A stretch of 64,000 nt of DNA, taken from assembly GCF_017498065.1 (NCBI RefSeq), contig NZ_JAGDFX010000004.1:62001-126000 (forward strand), read 5' to 3'. The notes below the pieces were generated by a model. The model searched no databases. It had not been told where the DNA came from and worked only from the letters and a program-made list of their open reading frames with translations. Of the stretch, positions 9,893 through 17,966 are shown in pieces. This stretch comes from Oceanisphaera pacifica (lineage in GTDB: Bacteria; Pseudomonadota; Gammaproteobacteria; Enterobacterales; Aeromonadaceae). Made by a program: the position numbers and the translations under genes. Numbering within the stretch: position 1 is the stretch's first letter; every line of letters starts with the position of its first letter.

Positions 9893-10459
9893 ATGACTGT
9901 TGCAATTAATACCGAAATCAAACCCTTTACCGCTCAAGCGTTTCGTCAAGGCGAGTTTGTTGAAGTGACTGAGGCTGACTTAAAAGGTAAGTGGTCAGTG
10001 GTGTTCTTCTACCCTGCAGACTTTACCTTTGTTTGCCCAACCGAATTAGGTGATGTGGCCGATCACTACAGCGAGCTACAGAAAATGGGCGTGGAAGTGT
10101 TTTCTGTATCGACCGACACTCACTTTACCCATAAAGCGTGGCACGACAGCTCCGACACCATTGGTAAAATCCAGTACTACATGGTGGGTGACCAAACCGG
10201 CACTATCACTAATAACTTTGATGTTATGCGTGAAGGCGAAGGCTTAGCAGACCGTGCCACCTTTATTATTGACCCAGAGGGCATTATTCAGGCGGTAGAA
10301 GTTACTGCAGAAGGCATTGGCCGGAACGCAGCAGACTTAGTACGCAAAATTAAAGCCGCTCAGTATGTTGCCACTCACCCTGGTGAAGTTTGCCCTGCTA
10401 AATGGCAAGAAGGCGAAGCAACCTTAGCACCATCACTGGACTTGGTTGGCAAAATCTAA
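9893..10459 (+). CDS. ahpC: Alkyl hydroperoxide reductase peroxiredoxin subunit
   Basis: Typical two-cysteine peroxiredoxin that reduces hydrogen peroxide and organic hydroperoxides in the cytoplasm and is recycled by AhpF. The start chosen gives 188 residues, the family length, with AAGGAAAT before the ATG; an upstream in-frame ATG at 9749 would overlap the OxyR site and is rejected. The peroxidatic cysteine is Cys48 in DFTFVCPTE, and the resolving cysteine lies in GEVCPA near residue 167. ahpF follows after 84 bases. Confidence 0.97.
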   Translation: MTVAINTEIKPFTAQAFRQGEFVEVTEADLKGKWSVVFFYPADFTFVCPTELGDVADHYSELQKMGVEVFSVSTDTHFTHKAWHDSSDTIGKIQYYMVGDQTGTITNNFDVMREGEGLADRATFIIDPEGIIQAVEVTAEGIGRNAADLVRKIKAAQYVATHPGEVCPAKWQEGEATLAPSLDLVGKI

Positions 10460-10484
10460 GTTAGCTTAATCACTCCCTAATCGT

Positions 10485-10515
10485 AACTCGGCTAAGCCAA
10501 AGTGCTGGCCGAGTT
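10485..10515 (+). terminator. Hairpin in the ahpC-ahpF gap
   Basis: AACTCGGC and GCCGAGTT can pair around a 15-base loop. There is no run of T after it, so it is more likely a partial attenuator or mRNA-stabilising stem that lets ahpC outnumber ahpF than a full terminator. Confidence 0.45.
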
Positions 10516-10543
10516 CTGTTAACCCTCAGCACAGGACACGACT

Positions 10544-12112
10544 ATGTTAGATGCAAACCTCAAACAACAATTGAACGCTTATTTACAAAACATTGTCTCG
10601 CCTATCGAGATCAGCGTGTCCTTGAGCGAGACACCAGAACAAGTAGCAAAATCAACCGAATTACGAGAGTTGGCCACAGAAATTAGCCAGCTTTCACACC
10701 AAATAAGCCTAAAGGAAGCGCAAGCACACCGCTCTCCTAGCATGAGCATTGCGCCAGCAGGCCAAACGCCAAGAGTAAGCTTTGCCGGTATTCCTATGGG
10801 TCATGAATTTACTTCTTTAGTATTGGCACTGCTACAGGCAGGCGGTCACCCTTCTAAAGTGAGCAGTGAATTACAGCAGCAAATTCGCGACCTTAAAGGC
10901 GAGTTTCATTTTGAAACTTATATTTCACTGTCGTGCCAAAACTGCCCCGATGTGGTGCAGGCTCTTAACTTAATGGCGACCCTTAACCCTAATATTACTC
11001 ATGTGATGATAGATGGGGCGCTGTTTCAAGACGAAGTAACAGAACGTCAAATTATGGCGGTGCCTGCCGTTTATCTAAACGGTGAGCATTTTGGCCAAGG
11101 GCGCATGAGCTTAGAAGAGATCATTCCTAAGCTTGATAGCGAAGCGGCCGAGCGCCAAGCGGCAAACTTAAATGATGTCGACCCTTACGATGTATTAGTT
11201 GTAGGTGGTGGCCCAGCAGGCGCGGCAGCCGCCATTTATGCGGCCCGAAAAGGCATACGCACCGGCTTGTTAGCTGAGCGCTTTGGCGGCCAAGTGATGG
11301 ATACCCTAGGTATAGAAAACTTTATTTCTGTGCCTTATACCGAGGGCCCTAAACTCGCAGCAAGCCTTGAGCAGCATATAAAAGAGTATGATGTGGATAT
11401 TATTAGCGCCCAACGCGCCACTGGTATTCAATCGGCCTCTGCAGATACTAATGGGTTAGTGAATATCCCCTTAGCCAGTGGCGCAACCTTAAAAAGCCGC
11501 AGTGTGATTTTAGCCACAGGGGCGCGCTGGCGAGAGCTGAATGTGCCAGGTGAAGTGGAATATCGCAATAAAGGCGTGGCCTATTGCCCACACTGTGATG
11601 GCCCTTTGTTTAAGGGGAAGCGAGTGGCAGTAGTCGGCGGTGGTAACTCAGGTATTGAGGCCGCAATTGATTTAGCCGGCCTAGTCGAGCATGTCACTGT
11701 ATTGGAGTTTGCCGATACTTTACGCGCCGATGAGGTGTTACAGCGCAAAGCCGAGTCTTTGCCGAATGTTGAGATTATTCGCAGTGCGCAAACCACAGAA
11801 GTGGTGGGCGATGGTCAAAAAGTCAGCGGTATGAATTATATTGACCGCGTGAGTGGCGAGCCTAAGCACCTTGCTGTTGCCGGTATTTTTGTACAAATTG
11901 GCTTAGTACCTAATACTGAGTTTTTACAAGGCTCAAACATTGAGCTATCGCGCTTTGGTGAAGTGATTATCGATGCTAAAGGCGCTACCTCACAACCCGG
12001 TGTCTTTGCCGCTGGCGATGCGACCACTGTACCGCATAAGCAGATTATTATTGCCATGGGAGCCGGTGCCACCGCCGCCCTCAGCGCCTTTGACCATTTA
12101 ATTAGATCGTAA
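10544..12112 (+). CDS. ahpF: Alkyl hydroperoxide reductase flavoprotein subunit
   Basis: NADH-dependent disulfide reductase that regenerates AhpC. The 522 residues (E. coli 521) carry an N-terminal double thioredoxin-fold domain with Cys-x-x-Cys in LSCQNCPD near residue 130. A thioredoxin-reductase-like part follows with the FAD loop [12 protein letters not shown] near 220, the redox pair in YCPHCDGP near 347, and the NADH loop [12 protein letters not shown]. The end, GVFAAGDAT, is also typical. It shares the OxyR-controlled transcript with ahpC and is followed by the longest heptamer array and a terminator. Confidence 0.97.
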   Translation: MLDANLKQQLNAYLQNIVSPIEISVSLSETPEQVAKSTELRELATEISQLSHQISLKEAQAHRSPSMSIAPAGQTPRVSFAGIPMGHEFTSLVLALLQAGGHPSKVSSELQQQIRDLKGEFHFETYISLSCQNCPDVVQALNLMATLNPNITHVMIDGALFQDEVTERQIMAVPAVYLNGEHFGQGRMSLEEIIPKLDSEAAERQAANLNDVDPYDVLVVGGGPAGAAAAIYAARKGIRTGLLAERFGGQVMDTLGIENFISVPYTEGPKLAASLEQHIKEYDVDIISAQRATGIQSASADTNGLVNIPLASGATLKSRSVILATGARWRELNVPGEVEYRNKGVAYCPHCDGPLFKGKRVAVVGGGNSGIEAAIDLAGLVEHVTVLEFADTLRADEVLQRKAESLPNVEIIRSAQTTEVVGDGQKVSGMNYIDRVSGEPKHLAVAGIFVQIGLVPNTEFLQGSNIELSRFGEVIIDAKGATSQPGVFAAGDATTVPHKQIIIAMGAGATAALSAFDHLIRS

Positions 12113-12121
12113 AACAAGGCG

Positions 12122-12209
12122 GGAAGCTGGAAGCTGGAAGCTGGAAGCTGGAAGCTGGAAGCTGGAAGCTGGAAGCTGGAAGCTGGAAGCTGGAAGCTGG
12201 AAGCTGGAA
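12122..12209. repeat. Near-perfect tandem array, 7-bp unit GGAAGCT x 12.6
   Basis: Eighty-eight bases made of essentially identical heptamers, directly after ahpF. It is the most homogeneous member of the degenerate heptamer family in this window and looks recently expanded. Being a multiple of 7 it gives a long open frame on the minus strand with a repeated peptide (ASSFQLP), which is not a gene. Confidence 0.95.
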
Positions 12210-12213
12210 ATAA

Positions 12214-12243
12214 AAACACCGAGCCATAAGGGCTCGGTGTTTT
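12214..12243. terminator. Bidirectional terminator between ahpF and yejK
   Basis: AAACACCGAGCC and GGCTCGGTGTTT form a perfect 12-base stem around a 5-base loop, with A-rich and T-rich flanks, so it can serve both convergent genes. Confidence 0.9.
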
Positions 12244-12254
12244 CTTTTCTTTAA

Positions 12255-12288
12255 CTGATAGCTGACAGCTGACCGCTTAAAGCTGCAG
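12255..12288. repeat. 7-bp-period array abutting the yejK stop
   Basis: Units CTGATAG, CTGACAG, CTGACCG, CTTAAAG and CTGCAG. It touches the stop codon of yejK at 12289. With the array at 12122-12209 it brackets the terminator. Confidence 0.75.
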
Positions 12289-13284
12289 TTACCCCTTCAG
12301 CAGTTGTGATTTTAAGTTAGGCGGTAGGCCTTTTATCACTAAGGTGTCGGTGTGCTCGTCATATTGGATGCGCTCACCTAAGAGTTTTTGATCAAAGCTT
12401 ATGGTTAATCCCCCTCCTGAGCCCACATACTTGGTTAGCCCTGTTAGTGATGAGCGATCAACGGGAAATTTTTCTTCTAACTGATATTCATCACTTACAA
12501 ACTGATAAAAGTCTAAATCGTTATCTGCTCCCAACTCGGCCGATAACTCCCGCATTTCAAGCTCTTCACCCTCTTTTAGCTGCTCGCGACAATATTTGTT
12601 GACCAGCGCCTTACTTTCTTGCTTTTCTTCTTTGCTTAATTGGCGGGCATCGCAAAACTCATCCACCGCTTTTAGTAAGCCTTGGTTTTGCGCCTTAGGA
12701 TCCATGCCTTCTACGCACGAGAGAAAGTTTAAGAAAAAGTCCGACACCTTGCGCCCAGCACGGCCTTTAATAAAAGAGAAATAACGGCGTGAGTCGGGGC
12801 GGGTTTGTAGCTCGGTAAGATCGAGCCGTGCCGCCAACTGCATTTTGCCCAAATCCAAGTAACTGGCATGGCTCACATCTAGCTTATCGGTCACGGTGAC
12901 GCTGTCTTTATTGTCCAGCAGGGCAATTAACAAGTAGTGCGCGCCTAACCATTGATAGCGCACAAACAGCAATACTCCCGCCTCGTTCATCTCTAATCGG
13001 TTGAGCTCATTAAGCAAGCGCTGTGAGGCTTGGTGACTAAAGGCGGTAAAGCTGAGGCTCTCATCTTCTACGCGACGCACTAAGTCACGAAAACTGTCCT
13101 CTTCATCATTAAAGTAACCAAATACCTTACCGGCCTTGGTGTTATAAATATGATGTAACTCGCCCATTAAGTCGTTTACGGCGGGGCCTGTGTCTAACTC
13201 CTGATCACGGGTAGTTAGTTGGGTTTGTCCCTGCTCATCAAGAAACAGAGAATGTACTATGATGTGTTCGATATCCAAGCTCAT
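12289..13284 (-). CDS. yejK: Nucleoid-associated protein YejK/NdpA
   Basis: Nucleoid-associated DNA-binding protein of the 37 kDa NdpA family. The 331 residues agree with the family (335 in E. coli). The N-terminus MSLDIEHIIVHSLFLDEQGQ and the central FSFIKGRAGRKVSDFFLNFL block are typical, and the end, LPPNLKSQLL, is conserved. It is divergent from yejL with 77 bases between, as in enterobacteria. Confidence 0.93.
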   Translation of the reverse strand: MSLDIEHIIVHSLFLDEQGQTQLTTRDQELDTGPAVNDLMGELHHIYNTKAGKVFGYFNDEEDSFRDLVRRVEDESLSFTAFSHQASQRLLNELNRLEMNEAGVLLFVRYQWLGAHYLLIALLDNKDSVTVTDKLDVSHASYLDLGKMQLAARLDLTELQTRPDSRRYFSFIKGRAGRKVSDFFLNFLSCVEGMDPKAQNQGLLKAVDEFCDARQLSKEEKQESKALVNKYCREQLKEGEELEMRELSAELGADNDLDFYQFVSDEYQLEEKFPVDRSSLTGLTKYVGSGGGLTISFDQKLLGERIQYDEHTDTLVIKGLPPNLKSQLLKG

Positions 13285-13361
13285 AACAGATTGCCATAGA
13301 GTTGCCAGAATGGGTGGGGTATTATAGCCATCCTGTTATCAAGATACATGATAGAAACCTT

Positions 13362-13589
13362 ATGGCTATAACTTCAAAATACGAAAAAGAATTTGATACC
13401 TTGCTAAGTGACTTAGAAGCTGTGATGGATCAGCAACAAGCACCGGCGGATTTGCGTTTGATGGTGTTGGGCAACTTAGCAACGCACATTATTAACCATC
13501 AAATTGCCCCTGGGCAACGTAAGGCCATTGCCGATAAGTTTGCACAAGTGCTGACTTCTTCAGTCGATACGCAAAAAGGCGCGCATTAA
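13362..13589 (+). CDS. yejL: YejL family (UPF0352) protein
   Basis: Small conserved cytoplasmic protein of unknown function. The ATG at 13362 gives 75 residues, the same length as E. coli YejL, with the family core LRLMVLGNLATHIINHQIAP followed by QRKAIADKFAQ. An upstream in-frame start at 13302 would add 20 residues reaching into the divergent promoter and is rejected. It lies 75 bases before yejM. Confidence 0.9.
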   Translation: MAITSKYEKEFDTLLSDLEAVMDQQQAPADLRLMVLGNLATHIINHQIAPGQRKAIADKFAQVLTSSVDTQKGAH

Positions 13590-13664
13590 GCGCTGACTTA
13601 ACCATGCTTTGCTAGGCTGCGGCTGGCATAGATGTTCATTTAAATAGTTGAATTATGCTGAACC

Positions 13665-15521
13665 ATGCTCGAAAACGGTAACCTTTATCGCGATAACGTA
13701 TCCCGCCTGATAGGCTGGGGACACTGGCTGGTGTTTATTAATGTGCTGTTAGCCATGGCCGTGTCTAGCCGTTACCTGCTTATTGCTGGCAGTCCAGATA
13801 CGCTACTGGGCGTATTTTATATGCTGATCAGTTGGGCGGGGCATTTTGCTTTTCTGACTTTTTTCACCTATTTGCTGACTTTGTTTCCGCTTACCTTTTT
13901 ATTTCCTAAGGTACGCGCGGTGCAATTAATGGGGGCAGCCATTGCAACGGGTGCCCTCACTTTGTTGCTGGTTGATACCCAAGTATTTAGCTTATTTAAG
14001 TTTCACCTTAACCCTACCGTTTGGCGCTTATTACTCGAGCAAGCTCAAGCCGAAGAAGCTTCAGGATGGGGCTGGCTATTTGTGTGGGTGCCGCTGCTAT
14101 TTTTATTTGAGCTTTGGCTGGCCTCTTGGCTGTGGCGTTGGAGCCAACGTCGTCGACGCTCGTTGACACTGCCGCTGTCTGTGCCCTTATTAGCCTGTTT
14201 CTTTTTAACCCATAGCATGCATATTTGGGCCGATGCACTGGTGTACGCTCCTATTACCGAGCAAAAAGCCAACTTTCCGCTGTCTTACCCCATGACCGCA
14301 AAAAGCTTTTTAATAAAACAAGGCTGGTTAGACGAAGATCAATATCGACAGCTGTCTAAACAAGCGGAAGATAACGCTGGGCGCACTCTTAATTATCCGC
14401 AGCGCCCCTTAACTGTAAAAGCGCCAGATCTGCCCCCCAATATTTTATTGGTGGTGGCCGATGGCCTGCGCGGCGATCAACTTGATGCGATTACCATGCC
14501 AAATCTCAATCGGTTTGCCCATAGACACTTGCGCTTTAGTGACCATTTAAGTGCGGGCAATCAAACCGAATCGGCATTATTTAGCCTCTTCTATAGCCTG
14601 CCTAGTCGCTATCAACACGAGATGGTGCAAGAAAACATGGCACCTGTGTTTATTGATGAGTTACAGCGCCAAGATTATCGCTTTGGCTTATTTGCCAGCG
14701 GCGGCCTAGATACGGCTTTATATAAAGACGCTATTTTTTCAAGCTTACGCCATCGTAACTTTAATGCCGCCCCTGGCGGTTTCAAAGGCGATCAACAAGC
14801 GGTGGCTGAGTTTATGCAGTGGCAAGCACAGCAACAGAGCGAGCGCCCTTGGTTTTCCTTTGTGTACTTAAATGCCCTCACCTCCCTCGACTTACCCGAG
14901 CAAGTTGAAGGGCCCTTTCAGCCCGCCATTAAGCAATTAAACCCAGCTCAGCCTTATCAAAGTGAGCAGCAAGAGGCGCTGTTTAATCGTTATCGCAATT
15001 CGGTCTTTTATACCGATCGCCTATTAGGGCAATTATTGTCTTTTAACCAAGGTGTGAGTGAGCGCGATACTTTGATTATTGTTACCTCTGGCCATGGCAT
15101 GGAGTTTAACGATAATGACAATAACACTTGGGGGTTTGGTAATGCGTATTCTCCAGCCCAGCTTAAGGTGCCATTGGTGATCAGCTGGCCTGGGCAGTTA
15201 CAACCGGCACACTTTGAGCACCCAAGTAGCCAATTAGATGTGATCCCCAGCGTGATGCGCCAAGCATTAGGGGTCAATAACCCCATGCGCAGCTATGCCA
15301 CTGGCCAGTCTTTATTTAATGCTGATAATAACAGATGGCGACTAGCTTCAGACGCAGATGAATATGCCATTTATCAGCATCAAGACATTACCTTGTTTAA
15401 TCGCCGAGGGGACATGCAACTGTTACGCGCCAGCGACTATCGCCAGCAATCAGATGATAGCCCCGAGCTGTCGTTATTACTGCAAGTAATGAACGACTTA
15501 AACCGCTTTCAAGGGGATTAA
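13665..15521 (+). CDS. yejM: Inner-membrane lipopolysaccharide sensor YejM/PbgA
   Basis: Essential in enterobacteria, where it senses lipopolysaccharide in the inner membrane and restrains LapB-FtsH breakdown of LpxC. The 618 residues (E. coli 586) have about five N-terminal membrane helices within residues 1-190, then a periplasmic alkaline-phosphatase/sulfatase-like domain that begins PPNILLVVADGLRGDQLD near residue 257 and includes IIVTSGHGMEFNDN. The sulfatase fold lacks the usual catalytic nucleophile motif, consistent with a sensor. It sits with yejK and yejL as in E. coli. Confidence 0.93.
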   Translation: MLENGNLYRDNVSRLIGWGHWLVFINVLLAMAVSSRYLLIAGSPDTLLGVFYMLISWAGHFAFLTFFTYLLTLFPLTFLFPKVRAVQLMGAAIATGALTLLLVDTQVFSLFKFHLNPTVWRLLLEQAQAEEASGWGWLFVWVPLLFLFELWLASWLWRWSQRRRRSLTLPLSVPLLACFFLTHSMHIWADALVYAPITEQKANFPLSYPMTAKSFLIKQGWLDEDQYRQLSKQAEDNAGRTLNYPQRPLTVKAPDLPPNILLVVADGLRGDQLDAITMPNLNRFAHRHLRFSDHLSAGNQTESALFSLFYSLPSRYQHEMVQENMAPVFIDELQRQDYRFGLFASGGLDTALYKDAIFSSLRHRNFNAAPGGFKGDQQAVAEFMQWQAQQQSERPWFSFVYLNALTSLDLPEQVEGPFQPAIKQLNPAQPYQSEQQEALFNRYRNSVFYTDRLLGQLLSFNQGVSERDTLIIVTSGHGMEFNDNDNNTWGFGNAYSPAQLKVPLVISWPGQLQPAHFEHPSSQLDVIPSVMRQALGVNNPMRSYATGQSLFNADNNRWRLASDADEYAIYQHQDITLFNRRGDMQLLRASDYRQQSDDSPELSLLLQVMNDLNRFQGD

Positions 15522-15523
15522 TC

Positions 15524-15553
15524 AGCTATCAGCGATAAGCTGTCAGCTATCAG
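15524..15553. repeat. 7-bp-period array, left arm of a long hairpin
   Basis: Units AGCTATC, AGCGATA, AGCTGTC and AGCTATC start just after the yejM stop. Its GCGATAAGCTGTCAGCT stretch pairs with AGCTGACGGCTTATCGC in the array at 15603-15633. Confidence 0.75.
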
Positions 15554-15602
15554 AAACAGCTAGGTTTTAAAGCGAAAAACAATGTGATGAGGTGCTTTCT
15601 TT

Positions 15603-15640
15603 AGCTGTTCGCTTACAGCTGACGGCTTATCGCTTTTTTA
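15603..15640. terminator. 7-bp-period array, right arm, with T run
   Basis: Units GCTGTTC, GCTTACA, GCTGACG and GCTTATC followed by GCTTTTTTA. Together with the left array it forms a 17-base near-perfect stem with a loop of about 65 bases. The T run gives it terminator character for yejM. Confidence 0.6.
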
Positions 15641-16150
15641 GTCTTCTAACATGCGTCGGGCTTGCCAGAAGCGGCTGCGCCAGTAGATGTTATCTAGACG
15701 AGAAATGGTGACTCCTACACTGGATGAGGCATGGGCAAACTTGCCCTCTCCTACATATACACCGTTATGGCGTGTGTTGCGCCCAGTTCGAAAAAACACC
15801 ACATCGCCAGGTTGTAACTCCGCTTTAGTTACTGCACGACCCACTTCAACCTGTTGATGGGTACTGCGAGGCAGCCTCATATCGTACACTTCTTCATATA
15901 GGGTTTGCGTGAACGCCGAACAGTCCATGCCTTGGGCATCGGTACCGCCAAAGCGATAAGGTACGCCCCGCCAACGCTGATACGCTTTATGCAAACTACG
16001 AGCTGGGTTAAACGCAGGTTTAGGCTCAGTGCTTACTGAGTAGGTTAAAGAGGAGACAGGAGGAGGCGTTGGCTCTGGCTTAGGGCTGCTACTGCAGCCA
16101 GCTAATAACAGTATGCTGATAAAAACACTTATCTTTTTCATCGCGATCAT
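15638..16150 (-). CDS. nlpC: NlpC/P60 family lipoprotein peptidase
   Basis: Predicted murein endopeptidase anchored in the envelope. The 170 residues start with a lipoprotein signal (MKKISVFISILLLAGC, lipid-bearing Cys at position 19). A second ATG three codons in may be the true start. The NlpC/P60 domain begins near residue 58 (RWRGVPYRFGGTDAQGMDCSAF) with catalytic Cys in MDCSAF and His in TRHNGVYVG. The end, YWRSRFWQARRM, matches E. coli NlpC more closely than MepS/Spr. Confidence 0.88.
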   Translation of the reverse strand: MIAMKKISVFISILLLAGCSSSPKPEPTPPPVSSLTYSVSTEPKPAFNPARSLHKAYQRWRGVPYRFGGTDAQGMDCSAFTQTLYEEVYDMRLPRSTHQQVEVGRAVTKAELQPGDVVFFRTGRNTRHNGVYVGEGKFAHASSSVGVTISRLDNIYWRSRFWQARRMLED

Positions 16151-16258
16151 AGCAACCCAGAGTGAATAAAGTCGGTGCTTAATAAACCTAGCACCGCATG
16201 ATAATAAATATTAACCCTTCGATAATAGAGTACAAAGTGAGAGGTTTGCAAAAGTAAT

Positions 16259-16984
16259 ATGAGTAAACAACCGGTTACGGCGACCCAAATACTTATTTGT
16301 GATGCAGATCATCTTATATTACCCCCCCATGCCAAGCATCTCCTTTCGCAGCCAGAGCAAGCGCGACTGAATAAAATGCAAAGCCCTCAACAAGCCAAAC
16401 TTTTTTTATTAGGTCGCTACTTATTACGCCAGCTACTGGCACCAGCTTTGCAGCAAGCCCCCGAACACATCGCTATTAGTCTGGATGAAAAAGGCAAACC
16501 TCAGCTTACTGAAGCCAGCTGGCATTTTAATATTAGCCACAGTGGCAACTTGTTAGCACTCGCATTTGGTAACCAAGGACCCTTGGGGATTGATGTTGAA
16601 AGTCGCACCTTATCTGAAAAGCAAATTCATCGTTTAGCTAAGCGCTACTTTGCCCCCAACGAGCAAGTATGGCTGGAACAAGCCCAAACTCAAGCTCGCT
16701 TTTTACAGTTATGGACCATTAAAGAAGCCGTACTTAAAGCCCACGGCGGCGGCATTGCCAATAACCTAAGTGCCGTACAATGGCAGCCTTTTGAGCCCAT
16801 TGCTCACTTTGATAAAGCTCAATATCAGCTGCATTTATATCAGGCTCAACACACTCGAGTGACCTTGGCTCTTCAAGATGCCGCCCTTCTACATAACGAC
16901 AATATTCATCGACTTAACGTAGCCGATTTACCCTTTGCGCTTGAAATTAGCGGCCCACAGCCCAATTTAAGCTATAGCGTTTAA
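16259..16984 (+). CDS. 4'-phosphopantetheinyl transferase family protein
   Basis: Transfers phosphopantetheine from coenzyme A to carrier proteins. The 241 residues are of Sfp/AcpT type. FNISHSGNLLALA is followed by the magnesium-binding motif LGIDVES near residue 118 and WTIKEAVLKAHGGGI near residue 158. No nonribosomal peptide or polyketide genes are near, so the target is probably a fatty-acid-type or unlinked carrier protein. It starts 108 bases from the divergent nlpC; no strong ribosome site is visible (AAAAGTAAT precedes the ATG). cnoX follows after 30 bases. Confidence 0.9.
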   Translation: MSKQPVTATQILICDADHLILPPHAKHLLSQPEQARLNKMQSPQQAKLFLLGRYLLRQLLAPALQQAPEHIAISLDEKGKPQLTEASWHFNISHSGNLLALAFGNQGPLGIDVESRTLSEKQIHRLAKRYFAPNEQVWLEQAQTQARFLQLWTIKEAVLKAHGGGIANNLSAVQWQPFEPIAHFDKAQYQLHLYQAQHTRVTLALQDAALLHNDNIHRLNVADLPFALEISGPQPNLSYSV

Positions 16985-17014
16985 CTATTCCTTCTTCTGC
17001 TGAGCGAGATTTTT

Positions 17015-17851
17015 ATGATCCTTGATATTACCGTGCAAAATTTTCAGCAAGCACTGCTGGACGCCTCTAACACTAAAACGGTAGTGGTGTTTTTTCATGC
17101 CCAAGCCGTGCCCGAATGCCAAACCATGGCGCCCATATTAGAGCGTTTAATTGGTAGCGACAGTCAGCATATTGATTTAGCACGAGTGAATGTTGAAGAC
17201 CCACAGCTGCAAAGCTTGGCCTCGCAACTTGCTTTGCGCGCCCTGCCTGCATTGGTAGCCTTTAAAGAAGGTCAGCCAGTTGATGTGTTAGAAGGCCCAC
17301 AAGATGAAGCAGCCATTAGCCAGTTTTTAAAGCCTTATCAACCTAATGAAGCCGAGCTATTGCTCGATCAAGCCAAACAAATGTTAGGCATGGATCCCAA
17401 AAGCGCTTATGGCTTATTACAACAGGCTCGCGCACTAGAAGACAGCGCTACCATTCGGTTGTATTTAGCCGAGTGTGCTTTGGCACTGAATAAGCTAGAA
17501 GAAACCAAGCAGTTACTAGCAAGTATTGGTATGGCGGATCAAGATAGCCAATATCAACATATTCAAGCGCGTTTAAAGTTGGCAGAAGAAGCCGCCGACA
17601 GCCCGGAGCTTCGCGAGTTAGAGCAAAAGCTAGCAGCCCAGCCCGATTCACTGATACTAAAAGAAGAGCTAGCAGTGTTGTTATTTCAAGCGGGCAAACA
17701 AGAAGAGGCCTTGCAGTTATTGATTGAGGTTTTACAAAAAGATTTAGCTTTCGGTGAAGCCAGAAAACGCTTTTTAGATATGATCACCACCATGGGCGCC
17801 GACCCCATCGCCTCTAAATTTCGCCGCAAACTTTATAGTATGCTGTATTAA
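17015..17851 (+). CDS. cnoX: Chaperedoxin CnoX (YbbN), thioredoxin-TPR protein
   Basis: Holdase chaperone that passes clients to GroEL and protects them from hypochlorous-acid damage in E. coli. The 278 residues (E. coli 284) have an N-terminal thioredoxin fold (1-110) and C-terminal TPR repeats. The end SKFRRKLYSMLY is nearly identical to the conserved YbbN tail. The thioredoxin site reads AVPECQ: no CxxC, one cysteine kept near residue 36, so it is not a normal thioredoxin reductant. It follows the transferase gene and probably shares its transcript. Confidence 0.9.
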   Translation: MILDITVQNFQQALLDASNTKTVVVFFHAQAVPECQTMAPILERLIGSDSQHIDLARVNVEDPQLQSLASQLALRALPALVAFKEGQPVDVLEGPQDEAAISQFLKPYQPNEAELLLDQAKQMLGMDPKSAYGLLQQARALEDSATIRLYLAECALALNKLEETKQLLASIGMADQDSQYQHIQARLKLAEEAADSPELRELEQKLAAQPDSLILKEELAVLLFQAGKQEEALQLLIEVLQKDLAFGEARKRFLDMITTMGADPIASKFRRKLYSMLY

Positions 17852-17855
17852 AAAC

Positions 17856-17963
17856 AGCTGTAAGCCGTCAGCTGTAAGCGTTCAGCTAAAGATAAAAAAG
17901 CCCCGAGCCTTTGTGGACTTGGGGCTTTTTGTTGAACTTACAGCTGACCGCTGATAGCTGTCA
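17856..17963. terminator. Terminator nested inside inverted heptamer arrays
   Basis: Inner stem AAAAAGCCCCGAG/CTTGGGGCTTTTT (17895-17930) is a clear bidirectional rho-independent terminator. It is flanked by two 7-bp-period arrays: left 17856-17888 (AGCTGTA, AGCCGTC, AGCTGTA, AGCGTTC) and right 17939-17963 (GCTGACC, GCTGATA, GCTGTCA). These are inverted relative to each other and can form an outer stem. It fills the gap between convergent cnoX and the transporter gene. Confidence 0.8.
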
Positions 17964-17966
17964 TTA

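Noticed and set aside
12122-12209. CRISPR array
   Set aside because: The unit is 7 bases with no unique spacers, and no cas gene is present.
11836-12219. A 127-residue minus-strand open frame with repeated ASSFQLP peptide
   Set aside because: The repeat peptide is simply the 21-base reading of the GGAAGCT heptamer array, and the rest is antisense to ahpF. It is not a gene.
16259-16984. Phosphopantetheinyl transferase as sign of a siderophore or polyketide cluster
   Set aside because: No synthetase or synthase genes are nearby, and the neighbours are housekeeping genes.
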